A stretch of DNA of 64,000 nt from Bacteroidales bacterium. GTDB taxonomy: Bacteria; Bacteroidota; Bacteroidia; Bacteroidales; GCA-2748055. Position numbers and translations under genes: made by a program. Shown here in pieces: positions 55,242-64,000 of the stretch. The stretch's first letter is position 1. Every line of letters begins with the position of its first letter. The DNA is taken from positions 164,134 to 228,133 of the forward strand of contig JACJXF010000002.1 in the NCBI GenBank assembly GCA_020636775.1. The letters are read 5' to 3'. The notes beneath the pieces were generated by a model. It made no database searches. It saw nothing but the letters and a program-made list of their open reading frames with translations, and was not told the origin of the DNA.

Positions 55242-56208
55242 TTTTGATCGATTCAATTGCCACTTCAGTAAGCATTTCATGCCCTCCCTCAAAAACGGTG
55301 AGGCTAACATTACCAAAAGATTTAAATAAATGGACCTTTCTGCTTCCAATTTCCATGTCCTCTCTGAAATCAGGATTGCACCTCTTTGTTACAAGTGATA
55401 TTATTTCCGATTTACTTACTTTCTGATCTTTTTTTGCCCCCTGACTTTTTATGAGTTTGTTATAAAAATTTATGGATTGGGTAATGGGAACCGATCCGGT
55501 ATAACCATCATGAATTCCCGTATATATGGATAACTTCGCATTGGGATTTGGTAACTTATCCATGTCCATAAGTAAGGGTGAACGTTTTTTAAGGTCTTTA
55601 AAATCCGGCATAGTTGCACCGCCACTTACACGAACCAAATCATCTGCATACTTATTTTTTCTTCCAAAAGATTCCCAGTACCAGCTTTCCAGATCTGATA
55701 AGGGCACCCAGACAGAAAATGATTTGATGGGTCGTTTAAGCTTCATATAACTAACCAGTGCAGTATAGCCTCCACCTGAAACACCAATGATATGAATGTC
55801 ATTTTCTTTAACATTAAGGGTATTTATAGCAAAGTCAATTGCATCCCCAATATCTGAAATCACATACTTACTTCCACAGGATTTAGGATCGGAGACAGCT
55901 CCCCGAAAATCCGGATGTATATAATTCCAGTTATTTTTTAATGCCAGAATGGCAACAGGGTCATCCTGTTTATAGTCTCCGCTCCAGGTATGAAATGATA
56001 TAATCAGCGGTCGTGGCTCACTGCCTGTGGCTTTATAAAAAATAATATTCTGTATACTGTCGTCAAGCTTTGACTGGGTTGTGGCGATTTTAAATTCAGG
56101 TGGCCAGTTTTCACCTGCAGGGTTATCCCATTTAGGAATATCCTGGGCATTTATAAAGCTCCTGACTGCAAAAAGCAGAACTAAAGCAATAAGGTATGAT
56201 ACTCTCAT
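55234..56208 (-). CDS. Exported alpha/beta hydrolase (prolyl-oligopeptidase/esterase-like)
   Basis: A 324-residue protein with a signal peptide (MRVSYLIALVLLFAVRSFINAQ). It has the oxyanion-region segment RPLIISFHTWSGDY, HPDFRGA, nucleophile elbow GVSGGGYTAL (Ser) and a C-terminal GGHEML histidine, as in S9-type or acetyl-xylan-esterase-like hydrolases of carbohydrate loci. A carbohydrate esterase is more likely than a peptidase given the flanking GH31 and SGNH genes. It overlaps the GH31 stop by four bases. Confidence 0.87.
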   Translation of the reverse strand: MRVSYLIALVLLFAVRSFINAQDIPKWDNPAGENWPPEFKIATTQSKLDDSIQNIIFYKATGSEPRPLIISFHTWSGDYKQDDPVAILALKNNWNYIHPDFRGAVSDPKSCGSKYVISDIGDAIDFAINTLNVKENDIHIIGVSGGGYTALVSYMKLKRPIKSFSVWVPLSDLESWYWESFGRKNKYADDLVRVSGGATMPDFKDLKKRSPLLMDMDKLPNPNAKLSIYTGIHDGYTGSVPITQSINFYNKLIKSQGAKKDQKVSKSEIISLVTKRCNPDFREDMEIGSRKVHLFKSFGNVSLTVFEGGHEMLTEVAIESIKNE

Positions 56209-58460
56209 TTTTTTGTTAGTTTGATGCTGATCATAGTTTTTTCTGTTTTTATTTCAGAAAAGTTTAGTTTTAATATTCTTGCCGATACATCATACTCATA
56301 GGAGGTTTTCTTTCCGTCGGGACTAATCAGTACATCATTTATTTTTAAAGAAGAAGGCCTTGAAACGTCATGAAATACAAGTTCGTACCTGCGTTCGGGT
56401 TCATTTCCTGAAAAGCTGCCCTGAATCGGATCGATTTCAAAGCTAAGAGATAAATTTTGATTCTGAACCCAAAACTTTGTGGTAGAATAAATTCCCTGAA
56501 GGTAATCATTGCTTGAACCATCATCCTCAAGTAGGGAGAAACTTGTTTTTTCATCTGAGGGATAGACCTGTATAAGCAGGGTATCATTATTTCCCATTTC
56601 AATGGCTCGGGCATAATGCCGCATAGGAATAATTGCTCCCTTTCTGACGAAAACAGGTAATTTTTCCAGGGGAGCCGGGAAATCAATTGTCCGATTACCA
56701 TTGAAAAGTTCATCTGTATCAAAGTCATACCAATCACCCTCGGGGAGGAAGACCTGTTGAGTCGTTTGGCCTTTTTGATATACAGGAGCTATCAGGATTT
56801 CTTTTCCAAACAGATACTGATATTCATGTATTCCATCACCCTGAACCATTTTCGCTCCGGTAAGATGGGTGGAAATTGCATAGGAATAAATATAAGGAAA
56901 GAGCATCATTCTCAGGTGGGTATACTTTCTGAAATTTTTCCTTACGATTTCAGGATATCGGTATGGATGATTCCGTGTAGGATTTTTGGCTGTGGAGAAA
57001 ATGGTCATTATTGTATTCATGGAAGCAAATTGTATCCAGCGCATATATAACTCATCGGATTGCTCAGTGCTTCCAAAGTAATCATAACCTCCGGCGTCGT
57101 GAGTCAGGAACGGGATTTCATAGGTCGATCTTTTTGGGTCGGCCACCATCCCTATGTTTTCCTTTAGCCCACCCATAGCATAAGCTCCCATATCAGGGTA
57201 TCCGGCCTGGCTCCAGCATATTTTTGCATCTCCTGTCCACTTTGCAGGGTAAAGTTTGTGCCGGTTATCATAGGTGGAATGTAAATGGGCCAGTATAAAA
57301 CCTCTGCCCTTAGTTTCTTTGCCCAATTCCTGCGTTGCCTTGAAAGCCGCACTGCAAAAGGGAATATCGGATGAATTGTCAAGTTTCAGAAAATCAAGTC
57401 CTTTTGAAAAGAAGGGCTCAAGCTTCTTCTCCCACAAGGCAGTTGCCTGTGCATTTGTAAAATCAATGGTGCCTGTCCGGGTATCCTTTGTCTCATTATG
57501 CCAGCTGTTTTTATTATCAAAGATATTTACCAGATAGTTTTTATTTTGGAATTCCTTAAAGACTGTTTCATTGCCTTTTTCATTTATCATATTCCATATC
57601 CATATACCTCCCTTAATACTTCGGTCCTGAAAGGATTTCCACATAAGTTCCATATCCGGAAATGCGAGAGTGTCCCCGATAAAGTCCACAAAACCTTTTG
57701 GTCCCTTTCCCTGGTTAAAATCCCAGAAATATGAATCAATCCAGTATGCATCGATGGGATAATCACCTGTTATCAATGAATCTATAACTGAAAGGCTCTG
57801 CTCCTGATTTGTATATCCTCCATACAATACGCCAAATACCCATTTTGGTGGTAAAACGATATCGTTTCTGGGGAAGAGTGTGTCGGTTGCAATGGTTTCA
57901 ACATCACCTGTGCCTGAGGGTCTGTAAAGGCTGTCGGCGGCAAGAATCAGCTTGTCAATATTGTAACGGTTTCCCCTTGCATTTTGTAATCTGAGGGTAT
58001 ACTTTCCAGGCTGGTCGATTTTCAGTATCGCTTTTTGTCTTTCCGGATAAGATAAACTTGACCATAGAAGTGCGTTGGTCTCCGGGAAAGATATCTGGAT
58101 ATCCCGGACTGTTTGTGATTGATCATTTATCAGACTGAGAGAAAAGCAATTTTCATCTGTCAGGCCGCCTTGTTTCAGACAACTCAGTGTATATAAAAAG
58201 TAATTGCCTTTATCATTGAATTCGACCTGATAATCAGCAAATGCTTCATTTGCATTTATTGTTTTATCGGGTGAAATGGAAATTCCTGTATAAAAGGGAC
58301 TGATCTTCCAGCCACGGGCATCTGAAAAGTGCTCTGCCTCAATTGAGATAATTCCATTCCGGTTGACAAAACTGCCCTTAAATGCCTCTGGCGGATTGTC
58401 TCGCCGGATCAGACTGCAGGAACATATAAGAAAAACCAGGCTGATAAGTATTTTATTCAT
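56205..58460 (-). CDS. GH31 family glycosidase, lipoprotein, with CBM35-like N-terminal domain
   Basis: A 751-residue lipoprotein (MNKILISLVFLICSC; ATG at 58460). Residues about 33-175 form a galactose-binding-like sandwich (ISIEAEHFSDARGWK, GKYTLRLQNARGNRYNIDKL), as in CBM35/6-type modules. The GH31 catalytic barrel has FLKLDNSSDIP (nucleophile Asp361), AKWTGD (acid/base Asp411) and HDAGGY. GH31 retains configuration and acts on alpha-glucosidic or alpha-xylosidic bonds. In a locus otherwise suited to beta-glucan, it may remove alpha-linked side groups. First gene of the minus-strand operon with two hydrolases. Confidence 0.9.
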   Translation of the reverse strand: MNKILISLVFLICSCSLIRRDNPPEAFKGSFVNRNGIISIEAEHFSDARGWKISPFYTGISISPDKTINANEAFADYQVEFNDKGNYFLYTLSCLKQGGLTDENCFSLSLINDQSQTVRDIQISFPETNALLWSSLSYPERQKAILKIDQPGKYTLRLQNARGNRYNIDKLILAADSLYRPSGTGDVETIATDTLFPRNDIVLPPKWVFGVLYGGYTNQEQSLSVIDSLITGDYPIDAYWIDSYFWDFNQGKGPKGFVDFIGDTLAFPDMELMWKSFQDRSIKGGIWIWNMINEKGNETVFKEFQNKNYLVNIFDNKNSWHNETKDTRTGTIDFTNAQATALWEKKLEPFFSKGLDFLKLDNSSDIPFCSAAFKATQELGKETKGRGFILAHLHSTYDNRHKLYPAKWTGDAKICWSQAGYPDMGAYAMGGLKENIGMVADPKRSTYEIPFLTHDAGGYDYFGSTEQSDELYMRWIQFASMNTIMTIFSTAKNPTRNHPYRYPEIVRKNFRKYTHLRMMLFPYIYSYAISTHLTGAKMVQGDGIHEYQYLFGKEILIAPVYQKGQTTQQVFLPEGDWYDFDTDELFNGNRTIDFPAPLEKLPVFVRKGAIIPMRHYARAIEMGNNDTLLIQVYPSDEKTSFSLLEDDGSSNDYLQGIYSTTKFWVQNQNLSLSFEIDPIQGSFSGNEPERRYELVFHDVSRPSSLKINDVLISPDGKKTSYEYDVSARILKLNFSEIKTEKTMISIKLTKK

Positions 58461-58526
58461 CGGAAAGTTGTTAAGAGTCGTTAATACATAATCAAAATAC
58501 AAAATAAGCCCTAGTCATGATTACGC

Positions 58527-58588
58527 CAAAAATATGCATACTTAATGAATACGCAATCAAATGAAAGTGATACGTCAATTATACTTCA
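58527..58588 (-). promoter_or_regulatory. Candidate SusR-like operator and promoter of the GH31 operon
   Basis: On the minus strand TGAAGTA (58588-58582) and TGACGTA (58577-58571) form a direct repeat with an 11-base period; a consensus -7 element TATTTTTG lies at 58534-58527, 67 bases before the GH31 ATG. The same repeat occurs at three plus-strand promoters of the locus. Confidence 0.55.
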
Positions 58589-58672
58589 CTTACTCAGACT
58601 TATTTTAAAACAGCAGGTGGGATCTTCTTAATTAAATCAATTACAGGACTATATGAATGGTGGTTACCTGTT

Positions 58673-61573
58673 TTATAATTCCGAGATGATATCATACAGA
58701 TTTGCATCCCTGTCGAGATCGAGCTTTTTTCGGAGTCGGTATCTGGAGGTTTCCACCCCACGTATCGACATGTTCATGAGTGATGCAATTTCCTTGGTTG
58801 TTTTATTCATTTTAATAAACGTGCAAAGTCTTTGGTCGTTCTGATTCAGGGAGGGATACTTATTGACCAGCTTTTTTATAAAGTCTTCATGAACAGCAGA
58901 GAAATTGGAATCGAATATTTCAAGGTCCCTTTTACTGCTTATTTCACTGTCGATAGTTTGGATAAGGTTACGAATACTTTTATCTCTTTTGGAAAGATTC
59001 TTCTCGAGGTAAAGTTTTTGCATCTCATCCTTCAGTCCAAGGAAAATTTCATTTTTATGCAGAATATTAATCATGGAATTGGAGAGCTCTTTTGTTTTAT
59101 GGAGAAGGTCCTGCTGTAACTTTTCTTTCTCCAGTTCTCCTATCTTTTGCCTTGCAATAAGCTGCTCCTCTTCAAATTTTTTCTTTTTTTGCTCAATTTC
59201 AAGCTGTTTCCGGACTTCAACTTTTTTCTTTTCCACTTCAATACGGTTTAACCGTATTTTATGAAGTAAGAGAATTAATCCCATAATAATAAGGATATAA
59301 ACAAAGTAAGCGGGCAGGGAGCGGTAAAAGGGAGGTAGCACTTTAAATGAAAAACGGGTTTCATAATTTTCATTTCCAAAACCATTTCTGGCTTTTACTT
59401 TCAGTACATAACTTCCTTCAAATAGATTACTATATTCTTTACTGTTTTTGATGGTCCAATCCGACCAGTTATCATCATAACCCTCCAGAAAGTATTGATA
59501 ATAGACGTTTTCAGGACTTTCAAAAAAATCGGAGCTAAAGGTAAACTCGAATGAATTCTTTTTGTGATTATACCAGGGAATCCGGGTTTCATCGTTTTCA
59601 GACACAGTCCATTTTACCGGCTTTTCTGCAGTAGCAAGGCTGGCAATATATACATGGTAATTACTTTTTTGTATTTCACTGCAGTTGGATTTATAGTGGT
59701 AAAACCCATTGTCGACAGCAAAGAAAACATCTTCATTATCTATTGCACTGATACTTCCGGGCATTTTCTTTTGTTCAGGCAGAATTTTATTAAAAGGTAT
59801 ATAATGCTTCTCCGCCTTCCCGTAAACAAAGGTAAAATAGCCGATTTCCTTTTCATTGGCATACCAGGTGCGGTTATATTCATCCTCAAAGAATTCGAAG
59901 CAAAGATTGTCCTTCCCCAATACCTGGTCGTAAATGGGGTTGCTGTCAAATTTATTTTCCTTATAATTAAAGCTATAAATACCCTCATTGGTTGAAAAAA
60001 ATACCTGATAATTTTCACCCAGAATGTTAAGGCTTGAATAATCCGGAAGTCCCTTATAATTAGTCATTTCTTCAATATCACTAACCGTCATGCTTTCCCC
60101 TTCGAATCTGAATCGAAAAATTTTATTTGAATTGCTTTTCACCCAGAAAAACCCTTGAGAATCTTCTCGAAGCCCACGTGGTGATATTTCAGAGATGTTA
60201 TTCAGCCTTTTACTCATTAGCAGATTTCCGGAGGCATCAATTTTTAGAAGAAAAAACCCACGATAGGATGATTCAAGAAAATATCCGGGATTTGACTTCA
60301 AAGCTTCAACCTGCCAGCATCCTTCAATCGAATTGATTAATTTCGCCTGATCCTCCTCAATCCTGTAAAGTCCTTTGTGATGTCCGCAATAAAGCACTCC
60401 TTCGTGAGTATAAAGAGACCACACCTGCCCTGACGTATTTTTAACTGCCTGAATTTTGTAGTTTACGTTTTTACCAGGATCCGTTGTATCCCACTTAGTA
60501 AAATAAAGGCCCTGGTTTGTTCCAAAATATAAGTTGCCTTTATTATATTTTGAGACGTACCCTGAGCCAATATCAATATCGGAGCTGATGTTTGAAATAC
60601 AGGAGTTCAACTCAACATAAGAAATCCCATTATCCAGGCCCAGCCATAAATTCGAGGTGCTGTCGGCAGCCATTGATATAATGGTATTATTCTGCAAGCC
60701 ATTTTTCTTGTTCACATGCTGAATGAGACTACCTGAAAGATCGTATATATAAAGCCCGTCTTTTACTGTTCCAACAGCGAAATACTTGCCATCCAGAAAA
60801 CAAACCCGGCTTATCTGATTTTCCTTGAGTTCAGACTTGTCCAGAGGAATATAGGGTTTAACGCTTTTCTTATCAGTAATAAATACCCCTTTATCATCAG
60901 TGAATAAAAGCATATTCACATCATCCAGCTTCTCAATACTGACAACCTTAATATTTGCAAATTTCTCTCCAAAAGGAAAGAGGATAAAATTACCATTGCC
61001 AATATATCCGAGCCCTTCTGTATTTATTCTTACAATGATGGTATCATTAACGATATTAAAGTAATCTACAATCTTTCCGAAGATGATGGGTTTTATGGTG
61101 TCATTTTCATAACTGAACAATGCCTTGCCTGCCCGTAAAAGAATTGATTTTCGGTAGGGCATGATTTGCCAGACTGTTCCAAAATCATGAAAGCTGGAAT
61201 CAAGTTTAGGCATGAGGCTACTGTAATTGTACTTTCCCGGAAGATCCCCGGGTTTAAATATCCCGATTTCGTGAGAACCACCAACCAAAATGGAATTGTC
61301 GGGTAGAGAGTAAACACTCCTGATGTATATCTGATTGGCAAAGTAATGGAGTTTCCAATAGCGGGTGCCTCCTTCAAGAAGAGGTCCGTTGGCAAAATAG
61401 ATCAATCCGTTTCGGCCAATACTTATGTCCCAGTTTTGCTTTTCACCATTATATACTGAGCTGGGATAATTTTTAATAAAGAGCTTTCCAATCGATTTAA
61501 TTTCAATATCACCCGCAAAGTCATTCATTAAAATAGAAACCAGGAGTGTTATTGAAAGGTAAATGGTCTTCAT
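58673..61573 (-). CDS. SusR-like membrane-bound transcriptional regulator (propeller, Y_Y_Y, LuxR-type HTH)
   Basis: A 966-residue protein; ATG at 61573 gives a signal-like N-terminus (MKTIYLSITLLVSILMNDFA). A periplasmic propeller sensor (about 20-640; e.g. SNLWLGLDNGISYVE) and Y_Y_Y domain (about 655-740, YYQYFLEGYDDNWSDW) precede one membrane helix (YFVYILIIMGLILLL), a Lys/Glu-rich coiled coil (about 775-840) and a C-terminal HTH (KYPSLNQNDQRLCTFIKMNKTTKEIASLMNMSIRGVETSRYRLRKKL). There is no kinase or receiver domain. This is the SusR architecture: direct signal transfer to DNA. It is divergent to the fasciclin gene and probably controls this second locus. Confidence 0.9.
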   Translation of the reverse strand: MKTIYLSITLLVSILMNDFAGDIEIKSIGKLFIKNYPSSVYNGEKQNWDISIGRNGLIYFANGPLLEGGTRYWKLHYFANQIYIRSVYSLPDNSILVGGSHEIGIFKPGDLPGKYNYSSLMPKLDSSFHDFGTVWQIMPYRKSILLRAGKALFSYENDTIKPIIFGKIVDYFNIVNDTIIVRINTEGLGYIGNGNFILFPFGEKFANIKVVSIEKLDDVNMLLFTDDKGVFITDKKSVKPYIPLDKSELKENQISRVCFLDGKYFAVGTVKDGLYIYDLSGSLIQHVNKKNGLQNNTIISMAADSTSNLWLGLDNGISYVELNSCISNISSDIDIGSGYVSKYNKGNLYFGTNQGLYFTKWDTTDPGKNVNYKIQAVKNTSGQVWSLYTHEGVLYCGHHKGLYRIEEDQAKLINSIEGCWQVEALKSNPGYFLESSYRGFFLLKIDASGNLLMSKRLNNISEISPRGLREDSQGFFWVKSNSNKIFRFRFEGESMTVSDIEEMTNYKGLPDYSSLNILGENYQVFFSTNEGIYSFNYKENKFDSNPIYDQVLGKDNLCFEFFEDEYNRTWYANEKEIGYFTFVYGKAEKHYIPFNKILPEQKKMPGSISAIDNEDVFFAVDNGFYHYKSNCSEIQKSNYHVYIASLATAEKPVKWTVSENDETRIPWYNHKKNSFEFTFSSDFFESPENVYYQYFLEGYDDNWSDWTIKNSKEYSNLFEGSYVLKVKARNGFGNENYETRFSFKVLPPFYRSLPAYFVYILIIMGLILLLHKIRLNRIEVEKKKVEVRKQLEIEQKKKKFEEEQLIARQKIGELEKEKLQQDLLHKTKELSNSMINILHKNEIFLGLKDEMQKLYLEKNLSKRDKSIRNLIQTIDSEISSKRDLEIFDSNFSAVHEDFIKKLVNKYPSLNQNDQRLCTFIKMNKTTKEIASLMNMSIRGVETSRYRLRKKLDLDRDANLYDIISEL

Positions 61574-61798
61574 GAGGCGATAGTTTAGTATTTGTCGGTC
61601 AGGACATAATTTCACTTCATCTATTCAGGTCAGACAGCAAAGTCTGATTCTGTCATTGGTAATTATACAAAAAGATTTAGAATTCGGGAAATCTAATCAG
61701 TATTATTATAAAACGAGATAAATTTTATACTTAAATCGCAGTTTAAATTCATATAAAAATAAATTGTAAATATCAATAAAACAAATAAATATACTTTT

Positions 61799-61862
61799 TG
61801 AAGTAGTACTGAAGTAATTACTTTTTTCAATGACGAGTTTTAAAAGTGGTAAATTATTTCAT
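61799..61862 (+). promoter_or_regulatory. Candidate SusR-like operator and promoter of the fasciclin gene
   Basis: TGAAGTA at 61799 and 61810 (11-base period), then TGACGAG at 61831, the same blocks at the same offsets as at 51027/51038/51059, followed by a weak -7-like TATTTCAT at 61855. It lies in the 420-base divergent gap 61574-61993 between the SusR-like gene and the fasciclin gene; the rest of that gap is A+T-rich with no other signal I can support. Confidence 0.6.
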
Positions 61863-61993
61863 TTCCATTTAATGCTGAAATAAATTTGATCAGGATACTT
61901 AATTAGGTATAATCCAAAATTAAGTCTCCTTGAATTATTTCACTACGAACCCCGGCAAGAGAAATTGTTTTCTAAGCCGGGAAGCTAACTGAA

Positions 61994-64000
61994 ATGGCTA
62001 TGAAAAAACTACTGACTGTTATTCTTGGGATCTCTCTTATGCTGGCTTCCTGCGAAAAGGAAAAGATCAGGTACTATGAGAGACCTGCCTGGCTTAAGGG
62101 ACCTCTTTATGACCAGATCAAATCGACCGGACAGTTCAATGAATTTGTTAAAGCAGCTGAGTATGCAGGTTATGAAGCTACGCTGAATTCAAGACTTACG
62201 TATACTATATTCCTCCCGACCGATGAAGCCTTCACTCAATATTATGCTGAAAAGGGGATAAGCTCGATTGAGCAGCTACCAAAAGAGGAGGTACTTGCAT
62301 TGCTTCAATATCATACGATGCAATTTATGTGGGACTCAGCGAGGATTCAGAATAAGACAGCTTTTGGCTGGTGGGTTCAGATGGCTGATAATTTCCGGAC
62401 CCCCAGTATTTACAGACCTCCGATCTCCCAGGAGCGATCGAAGAATATTGTATATGACAATACCTTCCTTCTTCTTTTTTCAACGCCCTTTTTTACGAAG
62501 TATGGTTTTACCGCTTCAGACTATGAAACCATATTTCCCGGATCTGTCTATTCAGGTTATAACATAGACCGGGCCAATATTATTAAGGATGAGAACAGCG
62601 CAGAAAATGGGTTCTACTATATTATTGATAAGGTTTTAAATCCACGTACCACAGCGGATAAGGTAATTGCTGAAAATCCTGATTTTTCAATTTTCTCTGA
62701 TCTGGCAGCAACTTTCATCCGGTATAACTATGATGCCAATAGTTCCTTAAGTAATACACAGTATGATTCATTATTTAAAAAGAACTATGCAATCAATTTT
62801 AACATGTCTTATGAAAAAACCGCTGATAATGCTCCGGATGGATATTACCATGTTTTCGGAACGGCATTTGTACCCGAAAATGCAGCAATAGAAAAGTATT
62901 TTGCCGACAATTTCTCCGCCTATGGAGGCATTGATGATGTTCCAAATATTATCAAAAAGTACTTTGTAGAGGCTCATCTTATTCCGAATAAAAAACTTTT
63001 CCCCTCTCTTCTGGCAGAAGCAGAAAACGAAACCAATGATTTTTCGGATCCCATTCTTTTCGATATGAATAATGGAATCACCTATGTTACCATATCCTCA
63101 AACGCTTTAATATACGGAGTAGATACTCCAATAAATTCCAATGCCTTCTCCACCGTTTCAGGGCCGATTATTAAAAATCCGACTTATACTATTTTCACCC
63201 TGATGCTTGAGCTCTCCGGTGAGTTCAGATCATTCTTCAAACCTGAAATCAGCCATGTTGCTATCGTGTTGAATGATGCCAAACTGACCTCTATGGGTTT
63301 TGTGGTTGATCCGGGCGATCCTATAGATTTTACCGACGATAAAATCTACAGAAACAATGTCAAACTCACTAACGACAATATCATTAATTTCCTCAAGAGC
63401 TATATAAGCATAACAGGAAAAGAGGTTGACGGCGTTAAGGAATCTTTTATTAAGACCAAAAACGGGAACTACCTGAGAATCGGAGATGGGAAAATAAAGG
63501 GTGTTTTTGGGGAATCTTCCATTCTTAACAGTAGCACTGCTCTCAATGGAATCGTGTTTGAAACCGATACCGATCTTACTGTTGCCAAAGATTCGACCAT
63601 GGAACAGTACCTGAACGCAAACAAAGCCACCTACAGCGAATTCTTTGCGCTTTGCGACAGTGCCGGCTTACTCGATGGAAGCAAGAATCTGAAAACCTTG
63701 CCTAACGTTGCCGGCATAACCATGATGATTCCTACCAATGATGCCATAAATGCCATTAAAGGAACCTATATTCCCGTGGATGCCAATAAGCTTACCTTCG
63801 ACTATAATAAACTGGTGTTGTACCAATTGATTTATGAAAAGGTCATTTTCACTGACGATGAAATCATCCCAACGGATTTTGGAACCGGTTACAAGCAGGA
63901 TGGTGTGAGACTCAAAATAAACGTGGAAGCCGGCAATGGTAAAATTACTGTCACTGATAATTTGGCTAACCAGATTGAAATTGTATCCGGCATAAATACC
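61994..64000 (+). CDS. Fasciclin-domain outer-membrane lipoprotein (partial, runs off right edge)
   Basis: The frame is open from ATG at 61994 (or 62000) to the right edge: 669 codons. The lipobox is LMLASC (Cys near 18). FAS1 domains are visible, first at about residues 35-215 (FNEFVKAAEYAGYEATLNSRLTYTIFLPTDEAF, FYYIIDKVL), with later copies beginning DFSIFSDLAATF and DSTMEQYLNANKATYSEFFALCDSAGLLD...ITMMIPTNDAI. FAS1 lipoproteins accompany SusC/SusD in some Bacteroidota glycan loci; a surface binding or adhesion role is likely. The promoter shares the repeated operator of the locus, so more of the locus probably continues to the right. Confidence 0.88.
   Translation, partial: MAMKKLLTVILGISLMLASCEKEKIRYYERPAWLKGPLYDQIKSTGQFNEFVKAAEYAGYEATLNSRLTYTIFLPTDEAFTQYYAEKGISSIEQLPKEEVLALLQYHTMQFMWDSARIQNKTAFGWWVQMADNFRTPSIYRPPISQERSKNIVYDNTFLLLFSTPFFTKYGFTASDYETIFPGSVYSGYNIDRANIIKDENSAENGFYYIIDKVLNPRTTADKVIAENPDFSIFSDLAATFIRYNYDANSSLSNTQYDSLFKKNYAINFNMSYEKTADNAPDGYYHVFGTAFVPENAAIEKYFADNFSAYGGIDDVPNIIKKYFVEAHLIPNKKLFPSLLAEAENETNDFSDPILFDMNNGITYVTISSNALIYGVDTPINSNAFSTVSGPIIKNPTYTIFTLMLELSGEFRSFFKPEISHVAIVLNDAKLTSMGFVVDPGDPIDFTDDKIYRNNVKLTNDNIINFLKSYISITGKEVDGVKESFIKTKNGNYLRIGDGKIKGVFGESSILNSSTALNGIVFETDTDLTVAKDSTMEQYLNANKATYSEFFALCDSAGLLDGSKNLKTLPNVAGITMMIPTNDAINAIKGTYIPVDANKLTFDYNKLVLYQLIYEKVIFTDDEIIPTDFGTGYKQDGVRLKINVEAGNGKITVTDNLANQIEIVSGINT

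Noticed and set aside
58516..58529. A 14-base stretch CATGATTACGCCAA identical to the start of lacZ-alpha in cloning vectors.
   Set aside because: The flanks do not match vector sequence and the stretch lies in a coherent natural promoter with operator and -7 element; taken as coincidence, though an assembly check would settle it.

Overview
The window looks like a chromosomal segment of a polysaccharide-degrading Bacteroidota. The signs are SusC/SusD pairs, a hybrid two-component regulator (HTCS), a SusR-like regulator, lipoproteins, TAnnTTTG-type promoter elements, and several secreted proteins ending in a type IX secretion (T9SS) sorting domain with a YPNP motif. The T9SS cargo argues against a typical gut Bacteroides and for a Marinilabiliales/Prolixibacteraceae-like or other environmental lineage; that placement is inference. 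No rRNA, tRNA, CRISPR array, transposase or phage gene was seen.

Layout. 1-7.2 kb is mixed housekeeping and accessory: a threonine-synthase-like PLP enzyme cut by the left edge, a small secreted protein, an isoprenylcysteine-methyltransferase-like membrane enzyme bracketed by inverted 8-bp tandem arrays, a 55-residue Cys-rich CWC protein, FolB, an SRPBCC protein, a VOC protein, an ECF sigma factor with two small membrane proteins, and an NSS-family transporter. 7.2-15 kb (minus strand) holds a lipoprotein pair, a sulfatase-fold protein lacking its catalytic residues and a GH63-like glycosidase, with a hypothetical protein; then a DUF2271-like lipoprotein with a TonB-dependent receptor. 15.2-19 kb (minus) holds a GSCFA protein, a monoacylglycerol-lipase-like hydrolase, QueG, SufT and SufE.

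19.2-43.3 kb is a complete pectin (homogalacturonan) utilisation locus: an HTCS on the minus strand, then on the plus strand a CE8 pectin methylesterase, GH105 unsaturated galacturonyl hydrolase, a secreted protein with a duplicated module, PL1 pectate lyase, SusC, SusD, a DUF4957/DUF5123-like beta-helix protein, GH28 polygalacturonase and a multidomain PL1. Together these would de-esterify, cleave, import and finish pectin oligosaccharides.

43.4-48.4 kb (minus) is sufB-sufC-sufD-sufS. SufE and SufT lie on the other side of the pectin locus, on the same strand and in the order expected for one suf operon, so the pectin locus appears to have been inserted between sufS and sufE.

48.6-64 kb is a second glycan locus, probably aimed at a beta-glucan: a clan GH-A hydrolase, a three-module secreted binding-type protein, a GH16 laminarinase-type enzyme, a minus-strand operon of GH31, alpha/beta hydrolase and SGNH hydrolase, a SusR-like regulator, and a fasciclin-domain lipoprotein cut by the right edge. 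Four promoters in this locus, and none noticed elsewhere, carry a direct repeat TGA[ACT]GTA-N4-TGA[ACT]GTA (11-bp period) about 40-46 bp upstream of a -7-like element, a candidate operator for the SusR-like protein.
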